Source: Burkholderiales bacterium (GTDB taxonomy: Bacteria; Pseudomonadota; Gammaproteobacteria; Burkholderiales; Burkholderiaceae_C). Taken from it: 6,174 nt of DNA. Position numbers and translations under genes: made by a program. The DNA lies in the NCBI GenBank assembly GCA_947450745.1, contig CANFYD010000246.1, positions 1 to 6,174 of the forward strand. The letters are read 5' to 3'. Of the stretch, positions 1 to 4,203 are shown one piece after another (position 1 is the stretch's first letter; every line of letters starts with the position of its first letter). The notes under the pieces were generated by a model, which saw only the letters and a program-made list of their open reading frames with translations, did no database searches and had not been told where the DNA came from.

Positions 1-431
1 AGGTGCTTGAGTCGTTCTCACGGCCGCTGATGCGCAAGTACAGCGAGGCTTGGCGCTTCGGTGCAGAGCAGGTCGCTGCGGATGGTGTGCGCTTCAACTT
101 GCAGTTCGACGCCTATCAGGACGTGCTGCCCGCGTGGCGCTTCCCCGATATGACGGACCAAGTCGAACACCTCGCCCAAGTGGTGCAGTTGACGATCGAA
201 CAGGAGATGCGCAAAGAAGCAGGGTATTTGCGCAGCCTGCGAACGGCCCGCGAGCGCGTCAAGCAAGTCATGGAAGGACCGGACGGCGACATCGATCGCA
301 TCATTCGGTCGGTACGCGAGAACGGTGGTGTGGTCTCTGGCAAGCTGACTGCTGAGTTTCCGGCTTTGCAGGACGCGCAGGTGGCCGCCGACATCGTTGC
401 AGCGATTCAGGTCGCTTTCGCTCAGCCATGA
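1..431 (+). CDS. Fic family protein, C-terminal part (5' end outside window)
   Basis: The reading frame is already open at the window edge (first full codon at position 3) and stops with TGA at 429-431, leaving about 142 residues. The visible part resembles the region C-terminal to the catalytic Fic core in long Fic proteins: an FSRPL motif at the start, a region around AWRFPDMTDQVEHLAQ, a helical stretch (TIEQEMRKEAGYL), then DIDRIIRSVRENGG and a final segment resembling the usual 'FAALTDEEV' ending. The diagnostic HxFx(D/E)GNGRxGR motif would lie upstream, so neither catalytic competence nor an inhibitory helix can be judged. Family members mostly transfer AMP or related groups to target proteins. 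GTG at 3-5 could in principle start translation, but the family fit makes an internal codon far likelier. No partner antitoxin gene is visible downstream, where the next gene is convergent. Assignment is from remembered family pattern only. Confidence 0.68.
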   Translation, partial: VLESFSRPLMRKYSEAWRFGAEQVAADGVRFNLQFDAYQDVLPAWRFPDMTDQVEHLAQVVQLTIEQEMRKEAGYLRSLRTARERVKQVMEGPDGDIDRIIRSVRENGGVVSGKLTAEFPALQDAQVAADIVAAIQVAFAQP

Positions 432-460
432 GCGGGCGCGAGGCGTGTCGCAAGCCAACA

Positions 461-859
461 CTAAGCGGGTGGCGATTCGTAGAGTTCGAGGGGCAGGCCG
501 TCGGGGTCGGCGAAAAAGGTAAAGCGCCGGCCGGTGTATTCATCGACGCGAATGGGTTCCACCTCGACCCCTTGCGAGGTCAGCCAGGCCTTGCTGAGCT
601 CGACATCGTCGACCGTGAACGCCAAGTGCCGAAGACCCTGCGCTTCCGGACGAGAGGGCCGAGGTGGCGGCGACGGGAAGGAAAACAACTCAAGCTGCCC
701 GCCACCCGGCAGGGCCAGGTCCAGTTTGTAGGACTGTCGTTCAGCCCGGTAATGCTCGCCGATCACCTGCAGGCCCAGCACGTTCACATAAAACGCTTTT
801 GAGACCGGGTAGTCCGAGCAGATGATGGCCGCGTGGTGAATGGTTCTGAGCAGGGTCAT
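461..859 (-). CDS. gloA2: VOC family glyoxalase-I-like metalloprotein (YaeR/SMU1112c type)
   Basis: A complete 132-residue protein, the usual length for single-module vicinal-oxygen-chelate proteins, reading from ATG (complement of 857-859) to TAG (complement of 461-463). It closely follows E. coli YaeR: an HHAAIICSDY opening, VSKAFYVNVLGL, LELFSFP-PPPRPSRPEA, GLRHLAFTVDD, IRVDEYTGRRFTFF and the end DPDGLPLELYE. The four expected divalent-metal ligands are present: H9, E57, H78 and E125. Two beta-alpha-beta-beta-beta modules (about 5-60 and 75-128) fit one VOC fold that would work as a dimer. Family members resemble glyoxalase I, but the physiological substrate of YaeR-type proteins is not firmly known, so methylglyoxal detoxification is only one possibility. 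It probably acts in the cytosol, with no signal peptide. The ribosome binding site is weak (GGAC about 10 nt upstream). It is a monocistronic gene converging on the Fic gene. Confidence 0.93.
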   Translation of the reverse strand: MTLLRTIHHAAIICSDYPVSKAFYVNVLGLQVIGEHYRAERQSYKLDLALPGGGQLELFSFPSPPPRPSRPEAQGLRHLAFTVDDVELSKAWLTSQGVEVEPIRVDEYTGRRFTFFADPDGLPLELYESPPA

Positions 860-934
860 GCAGGCATTGTCCAGCAGCTGATCCGCCGTGCCTGGGGCGC
901 CTTTACTTCTGATGGCAGCGGCATGGCGTGAGCA

Positions 935-967
935 CGGATCCCAAGATCCGCGCGGGTCGCGACCCGC
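935..967. repeat. Tandem pair of palindromes (REP-like element)
   Basis: Two hairpin-forming sequences lie side by side. The first has a 6-bp stem, CGGATC (935-940) and GATCCG (945-950), around a CCAA loop. The second, GCGGGTCGCGACCCGC at 952-967, is a perfect 16-bp palindrome. Paired short GC-rich palindromes in intergenic DNA resemble REP-type elements. The second palindrome recurs almost exactly at 3959-3974, which supports a dispersed repeat rather than a local operator. Confidence 0.6.
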
Positions 968-974
968 CCTACGG
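951..974 (+). repeat. 24-bp palindrome-containing repeat, copy 1
   Basis: The 24 bases from 951 to 974 (CGCGGGTCGCGACC followed by CGCCCTACGG) match 3958-3981 with one difference, G versus A at the centre of the palindrome. Both copies have the same orientation, are intergenic and lie about 3 kb apart on either side of the dehydrogenase pair. A match of this length is very unlikely by chance in a 6-kb window. Confidence 0.8.
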
Positions 975-1010
975 GGAATTCGCCAAGAATTTCACCGGCA
1001 ACGCGGTAAA

Positions 1011-1028
1011 TCAATTGACTCTGACCCC
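1011..1028 (-). repeat. Fragment resembling a RAYT/Y1-transposase-associated repeat
   Basis: On the minus strand this reads GGGGTCAGAGTCAATTGA. It resembles GGTCAGGGTCTGAATTCC on the plus strand at 3813-3830, sharing GGTCAG-rG-TC and AATT with a 2-base length difference. Motifs of this kind are, from memory, found beside REP-associated tyrosine transposase genes in proteobacteria. No transposase gene is present here, so at most it is a solitary remnant. Confidence 0.35.
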
Positions 1029-1092
1029 ATTGATTCCCGCTTGTGTGCGTTACCGAACTGACATGCTTTGCATTGAGGGCCAGGATGAATCT

Positions 1093-1111
1093 ATTCATTC
1101 ATTCATTCATT
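1093..1111 (+). repeat. Tetranucleotide microsatellite (ATTC)4 plus ATT
   Basis: Four uninterrupted ATTC units run from 1093 to 1108, followed by a partial unit ATT. The tract lies about 73-91 bp upstream of the aldehyde dehydrogenase start codon. ATGAAT at 1085-1090 just before it forms a 6-bp inverted repeat with the first ATTCAT (1093-1098). Tetranucleotide tracts can change length by slipped-strand mispairing, but four units is short for that. Confidence 0.85.
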
Positions 1112-1122
1112 TTGCAATTGCT

Positions 1123-1155
1123 GGCGCACCGGATGTTTCGGTGGGTGCCGCTTTT
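1123..1155 (+). promoter_or_regulatory. Hairpin with T-run in the leader of the aldehyde dehydrogenase gene
   Basis: GGCGCACC (1123-1130) can pair with GGTG and TGCC (1140-1149) through an 8-bp stem that has a two-base GG bulge, one G-T pair and a 9-base loop. It is followed closely by TTTT at 1152-1155. The structure ends 28 bases before the start codon. It could be an attenuator-like or weak terminator element, an activator binding site, or chance pairing in GC-rich DNA. Confidence 0.3.
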
Positions 1156-1167
1156 GTAGTTTCCTCA

Positions 1168-1175
1168 GAAAGGGA
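1168..1175 (+). promoter_or_regulatory. Ribosome binding site of the aldehyde dehydrogenase gene
   Basis: The purine-rich GAAAGGGA ends 8 bases before the ATG at 1184. It supports that ATG as the start, giving an N-terminus MAYQSINP that matches the usual beginning of this family. Confidence 0.6.
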
Positions 1176-1183
1176 TTCGTACG

Positions 1184-2566
1184 ATGGCTTATCAAAGTAT
1201 TAACCCAAATAACGGCGAAGTGCACAAGACGTTTGAAACGATCAGCGCGGTGCAGCTGGAAAATTCACTGGCTACTGCTGATGCATGTTTCAAAACTTGG
1301 AAAAATACAAGCTACAGAGAGCGCGCTGCAATTACCACCAGGGCCGCCAAATTACTGCGAGAGAAGGTAGATTATTTCGCGGAGCTGGCCACGCTGGAGA
1401 TGGGTAAGCGCATTGATGAGGCGCGCGGCGAAGTGCTCTTCAGTGCAGATATCCTGAGTTATTACGCAGATCATGCGGAGGAATTTCTCGAGCCGGTCAA
1501 ATTGAACCCAAAGGTTGGCGAGGCTCATATGGAAAGCAGCCCGCTTGGCGTGCTGTTCTGTGTCGAGCCCTGGAACTTCCCGTATTACCAATTGGCACGT
1601 GTCGCCGGTGCGCAGTTGATGGCCGGGAATGTGATCGTGGTGAAACACGCAGGTTGTGTGCCGCAGTGCGCGATTGCATTCGAGAAGCTGTGGATCGACG
1701 CCGGCGCGCCGGCCGGCGCTTATACCAATCTGCTGATTACGCATGAGCAGTCCGGGGCCGTTATCGACGATCCCCGCATCAAGGGTGTGGCGTTGACCGG
1801 CAGCGTCGCAGCGGGCAAGGTCGTGGCCGCCCGCGCCGGCAAAAACTTGAAGAAATCCTCGATGGAGCTCGGCGGCAGCGATGCCTTCATCGTGCTTGAA
1901 GATGCAGACCTCGAAAAGACCATCCCTTGGGCGGTTTGGGGGCGCATGTTCAACGGCGGCCAAACCTGCTGTGCGGCCAAGCGTTTCATTGTGGTCGACT
2001 CGATCGCCGATGCCTTCATTGCGCAATTCAAGTCGGCGTTGTCCGCGTTGAAGCCGGGCGATCCGATGGACCCCAAAACCACGCACGGCCCGTTGTCGAG
2101 CGAGGCTGCCTTGCTGCAATTGACCCAGCAGGTTGATACGGCCGTGCAACATGGGGCCAAGCTCTTGATGGGCGGAAAGCGCATCAACCGCCCCGGCTCC
2201 TTCATGGAAATCACGATTTTGACGGATATCGAACCGGATAACCCAGCCTTCCGTGACGAGTTCTTTGGTCCGGTGGTTTCGTTTTACCGAGTCAAGGACG
2301 AAGCCGCCGCCATTGAACTCGCCAATGATTCCGACTTTGGCCTCGGCGGCTCCGTATTCACCAAAGACGTGGCGCGCGGTAAACGCGTTGCCAGTCAGGT
2401 TGATACCGGCATGATGTTCATCAATAACATCGATTGGACAGATGCCGAATTGCCGTTCGGTGGCGTCAAGTATTCGGGTTACGGGCGTGAACTGGGCAAT
2501 ATGGGTATTCAGGAATTCATGAATAAGAAACTGGTTCGCTTCGCTGAACTCGACGCTCCGGCTTGA
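1184..2566 (+). CDS. NAD(P)-dependent aldehyde dehydrogenase, succinate-semialdehyde dehydrogenase (GabD1/Sad) family
   Basis: This complete 460-residue protein oxidises an aldehyde to the carboxylic acid with NAD(P)+ in the cytosol. Its length equals that of the short SSADH group (E. coli Sad 462 residues). The catalytic set is complete: N131 in EPWNFP, K154 in VVKHA for cofactor binding, the TGS turn at 205-207, general base E228 in MELGGSD, nucleophile C262 in GGQTCCAAKRF (with C263 beside it), and E359 in FRDEFFGPV. The C-terminal oligomerisation region has LPFGGVKYSGYGREL (423-437). The segments GVLFCVEPWNFPYYQLAR and MAGNVIVVKHA are typical of enzymes annotated as NAD-dependent succinate-semialdehyde dehydrogenase, but annotation in this group is coarse. 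The AdhP gene 148 bp downstream suggests the true substrate may be the aldehyde made by that enzyme. The first 200-300 bases look more AT-rich than the rest. Superfamily is certain; substrate is not. Confidence 0.93.
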   Translation: MAYQSINPNNGEVHKTFETISAVQLENSLATADACFKTWKNTSYRERAAITTRAAKLLREKVDYFAELATLEMGKRIDEARGEVLFSADILSYYADHAEEFLEPVKLNPKVGEAHMESSPLGVLFCVEPWNFPYYQLARVAGAQLMAGNVIVVKHAGCVPQCAIAFEKLWIDAGAPAGAYTNLLITHEQSGAVIDDPRIKGVALTGSVAAGKVVAARAGKNLKKSSMELGGSDAFIVLEDADLEKTIPWAVWGRMFNGGQTCCAAKRFIVVDSIADAFIAQFKSALSALKPGDPMDPKTTHGPLSSEAALLQLTQQVDTAVQHGAKLLMGGKRINRPGSFMEITILTDIEPDNPAFRDEFFGPVVSFYRVKDEAAAIELANDSDFGLGGSVFTKDVARGKRVASQVDTGMMFINNIDWTDAELPFGGVKYSGYGRELGNMGIQEFMNKKLVRFAELDAPA

Positions 2567-2622
2567 TCAGGATAATAAATTCAGTCATGTGAAAACTGCG
2601 GCGCGTGACGACGTGGTTCATG

Positions 2623-2649
2623 GCGCTGTGACCCAACCGGTTGCAGCGC
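2623..2649 (+). promoter_or_regulatory. Dyad element between the two dehydrogenase genes
   Basis: GCGCTG (2623-2628) and CAGCGC (2644-2649) form a 6-bp inverted repeat enclosing a perfect 10-bp palindrome, CAACCGGTTG (2634-2643). It lies 66-92 bp before the AdhP start codon in an otherwise featureless 148-bp gap. It could be an operator or an mRNA hairpin; no T-run follows, so a terminator is unlikely. No GG-N10-GC promoter is present in the gap. Confidence 0.35.
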
Positions 2650-2702
2650 TACAAACAGTCGGCTCGCTGACCGTGGCTCATTTGCATGAATAAGCAGAAA
2701 TC

Positions 2703-2708
2703 AAGGAG
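2703..2708 (+). promoter_or_regulatory. Ribosome binding site of the alcohol dehydrogenase gene
   Basis: A canonical AAGGAG lies 6 bases before the ATG at 2715 and fixes that codon as the start. The strong site suggests efficient independent translation, even if transcription continues from the upstream gene. Confidence 0.8.
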
Positions 2709-2714
2709 AAATAC

Positions 2715-3749
2715 ATGACGCAGAAAATGCACGCGGCTGTGGTTGAAGCATTCGGCCAACCTTTGGTGATGAAAGAATTGGCTATTCCATCACCGGGGCC
2801 AGGCCAGATTCTGGTGAAGACCGAGGCCTGCGGGGTTTGCCATACCGACCTGCATGCCGTCGACGGAGATTGGCCGCTCAAGCCGACGCTGCCCTTCATT
2901 CCCGGGCATGAAGCGATTGGTATTGTGGTGGCCTTGGGTGCCGGCGTGACCGCCGTGAAAAAGGGCGAACGGGTAGGAGTGCCTTGGCTGCACTCGGCCT
3001 GCGGACATTGCGAATTTTGTCTGGCCGCCCGTGAACCGGTTTGCGCCGATGCCGAGTTCGGTGGCTACACGCAGAACGGCGGGTTTGCCGAATACATCAT
3101 TGCCGACCCGAATTACGTGGCGCACATACCGACCAACTTGACGCCCCAAGAAGCGGCACCGCTGATTTGCGCGGGTATCACGACCTACAAGGGAATCAAG
3201 GAAACGCAAGCGAAGCCGGGCGAATGGATTGTCATTTCCGGCATCGGTGGCTTGGGGCACCTGGGTGTGCAATATGCCAAGGCGATGGGTTTGCAGGTTT
3301 GCGCAGTCGATATCGACGACGGCAAGTTGGCCCATGCCCAGCAACTGGGTGCCGACGCCATCGTCAACGCCAAGGCGGCCGACGCGGTTGAAGCGGTCAA
3401 AAAGTTGACCGGTGGCGGAGCGCACGGTGTGCTGATCACCGCGCCGTCGCTGGTTGCATTCAAGCAGGCCGTGGGCATGACGCGCAAGTGGGGCACCTGC
3501 GTCTTGGTCGGCCTGCCACCGGGCGAGTTCCCCACGCCGTTGTTCGACGTCGTGGCGAACTGCATCACGATTCGCGGCTCCTTCGTAGGCAATCGCATCG
3601 ACATGGCCGAGGCACTGGCCTTTGCGGCCAAAGGCCAGGTCAAGGCGGACATCGAGTTGCAACCGCTGTCGGCCATCAACGATGTGTTCGAGCGACTCAA
3701 GAAGGGCGAAGTGCCGTCCCGCGTAGTGATCGATTTCACGACGCATTGA
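2715..3749 (+). CDS. adhP: NAD-dependent zinc alcohol dehydrogenase, AdhP type
   Basis: A complete 344-residue medium-chain dehydrogenase/reductase that interconverts primary alcohols such as ethanol and their aldehydes in the cytosol. Catalytic zinc ligands are C42 (GVCHTD), H65 (PGHE, with E66) and C152 (PLICAG). The structural zinc lobe is intact with C96, C99, C102 and C110. The Rossmann fold starts at SGIGGLGHLG (175-184), and D199 at the end of the second strand predicts NAD rather than NADP preference. HTDLHAVDGDWPLKP and EFGGYTQNGGFAEY place it with the AdhP/yeast ADH-like group, and the length is normal (336-345). It follows the aldehyde dehydrogenase gene in the same direction after 148 bp, so the pair could carry an alcohol through to the acid. 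The gap allows either co-transcription or a promoter of its own. Exact alcohol range cannot be read from the sequence. Confidence 0.95.
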   Translation: MTQKMHAAVVEAFGQPLVMKELAIPSPGPGQILVKTEACGVCHTDLHAVDGDWPLKPTLPFIPGHEAIGIVVALGAGVTAVKKGERVGVPWLHSACGHCEFCLAAREPVCADAEFGGYTQNGGFAEYIIADPNYVAHIPTNLTPQEAAPLICAGITTYKGIKETQAKPGEWIVISGIGGLGHLGVQYAKAMGLQVCAVDIDDGKLAHAQQLGADAIVNAKAADAVEAVKKLTGGGAHGVLITAPSLVAFKQAVGMTRKWGTCVLVGLPPGEFPTPLFDVVANCITIRGSFVGNRIDMAEALAFAAKGQVKADIELQPLSAINDVFERLKKGEVPSRVVIDFTTH

Positions 3750-3812
3750 GGTTTGAAGCCCTGACCGGGCGCGCTTGGGGCCCGGCCGCACGCTGAGTCA
3801 CGCGTTACGCGA

Positions 3813-3830
3813 GGTCAGGGTCTGAATTCC
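3813..3830 (+). repeat. Second fragment resembling a RAYT-associated repeat
   Basis: GGTCAGGGTCTGAATTCC on the plus strand resembles the minus-strand sequence at 1011-1028, so the two fragments are inverted relative to each other and sit outside the two ends of the dehydrogenase pair. It is followed by TTCAACCATGG and a GCTCGCTTCGCG stretch. No transposase or target duplication is visible. Confidence 0.35.
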
Positions 3831-3957
3831 TTCAACCATGGCTCGCTTCGCGTTCCCCTTGCTTAGGGCTAGATTCGCGATCGAAACGGCGATGGGCAGT
3901 GCCGCCGTCAGCAGAGCCCCGGCCAGCTTGACAGTGGCTGCGCGTGCCTCGGCTGCA

Positions 3958-3981
3958 CGCGGGTCACGACCCGCCCTACGG
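3958..3981 (+). repeat. 24-bp palindrome-containing repeat, copy 2
   Basis: Matches 951-974 in 23 of 24 positions and in the same orientation. The palindrome is slightly degraded here: its centre is AC instead of GC, leaving 7-bp arms GCGGGTC and GACCCGC (3959-3974). Same interpretation as copy 1. Confidence 0.8.
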
Positions 3982-4025
3982 AAGCTGCGGCGCGGGCTCG
4001 TGGTTGTCAGGCGCATCGGTCACAG

Positions 4026-4067
4026 CCCGCCACCCGGCTCTGCCTGACCTGGCCCGGCGGGGTTTTT
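4026..4067 (+). terminator. Probable rho-independent terminator upstream of the activator gene
   Basis: CCCGCC (4026-4031) pairs with GGCGGG (4056-4061), with a further GGC (4036-4038) and GCC (4052-4054) pairing inside, and the stem is followed by G and TTTTT (4063-4067). This is the expected layout of an intrinsic terminator for transcripts from the adhP side. The internal loop is asymmetric. A competing stem, CCCGGC (4053-4058) with GCCGGG (4076-4081), would place the T-run in a loop, so the call is moderate. Confidence 0.42.
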
Positions 4068-4191
4068 ACCCTGGTGCCGGGCGGGCGTAGACCTGATCAT
4101 TTGACGCGGTAGCAGGGTTTTGGCTGTTGCAAGCCCAGCCCGCGCAGACCGTCAAGGACGGCGATAGACGGCAAGAAGCCGCTAAAACAGC

Positions 4192-4197
4192 AAGGAG
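4192..4197 (+). promoter_or_regulatory. Ribosome binding site of the activator gene
   Basis: AAGGAG lies 6 bases before the ATG at 4204 and identifies it as the start. It is the same arrangement as in front of adhP. Confidence 0.8.
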
Positions 4198-4203
4198 ACG
4201 CGC

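Larger units (their letters stand above)
860..1183. other. Intergenic region between the divergent VOC and aldehyde dehydrogenase genes
   Basis: This 324-bp stretch separates two divergently read genes and should hold promoters for both. It contains two adjacent palindromes (935-950, 952-967), a fragment resembling RAYT-associated repeats (1011-1028), an (ATTC)4 tract (1093-1111) and a hairpin followed by four Ts (1123-1155). I looked for GG-N10-GC sigma-54 sites and found none. The nearest approach is GG at 1144-1145 with TTGTA at 1154-1158, where the -12 GC is replaced by GT and the site would leave only about 15 nt of leader. No convincing sigma-70 promoter was recognised by eye. Open frames on either strand here run through the repeats and have no recognisable protein similarity. 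Confidence 0.6.
3750..4203. other. Intergenic region between adhP and the activator gene
   Basis: This 454-bp stretch contains no gene I can support. A hairpin with a 6-bp stem, CCGGGC (3765-3770) and GCCCGG (3780-3785), follows adhP but lacks a T-run. Repeat-like DNA fills 3813-3981. GTCAGGC (4006-4012) and GCCTGAC (4042-4048) form an inverted repeat that overlaps a probable terminator. A TTGACG at 4101-4106 could be a -35 box for the activator gene, but no good -10 follows at 16-18 bases. A small hairpin, CCGTC (4149-4153) and GACGG (4157-4161), lies in the activator leader. A minus-strand open frame covering 3798-4016 encodes a low-complexity peptide through the repeats and is probably not a gene. 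Confidence 0.6.

Noticed and set aside
432..460. Bidirectional terminator between the convergent Fic and VOC genes
   Set aside because: The 29-bp gap shows no convincing stem and no T-run on either strand.
428..802. 124-codon plus-strand open frame opposite the VOC gene, overlapping the Fic stop by ATGA
   Set aside because: The ATGA overlap is tempting, but the minus strand carries a clear YaeR-type protein with all metal ligands, and the plus-strand product is not recognisable.
952..967. Perfect 16-bp palindrome as an operator for the activator or another regulator
   Set aside because: The same sequence recurs with one change beyond adhP as part of a longer 24-bp repeat, so a dispersed repeat explains it better than a specific operator.
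928..1203. 91-codon plus-strand open frame overlapping the aldehyde dehydrogenase start
   Set aside because: It reads through the palindromic repeat, the repeat-like fragment and the ATTC tract, overlaps the next gene, and resembles no protein family.
1352..2152. 266-codon open frame on the minus strand opposite the aldehyde dehydrogenase gene
   Set aside because: Antisense shadow caused by codon bias; no recognisable domain.
2790..3791. 333-codon open frame on the minus strand opposite adhP
   Set aside because: Antisense shadow of a well-recognised gene; Arg/His/Gly-rich product without family similarity.
3798..4016. 72-codon minus-strand open frame with a hydrophobic centre (KLAGALLTAALPIAVSIANLAL)
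   Set aside because: It could suggest a small membrane protein, but it is encoded across repeat-like DNA and I see no ribosome binding site or known family. Its GNAKRAMVEGIQTLT end is the translation of the repeat-like fragment.
4071..4087. GG-N10-GC spacing (GG at 4073-4074, GC at 4085-4086) as a sigma-54 promoter for the activator
   Set aside because: The site lacks the TGGCAC and TTGC context and lies in very GC-rich sequence where this spacing is expected by chance.
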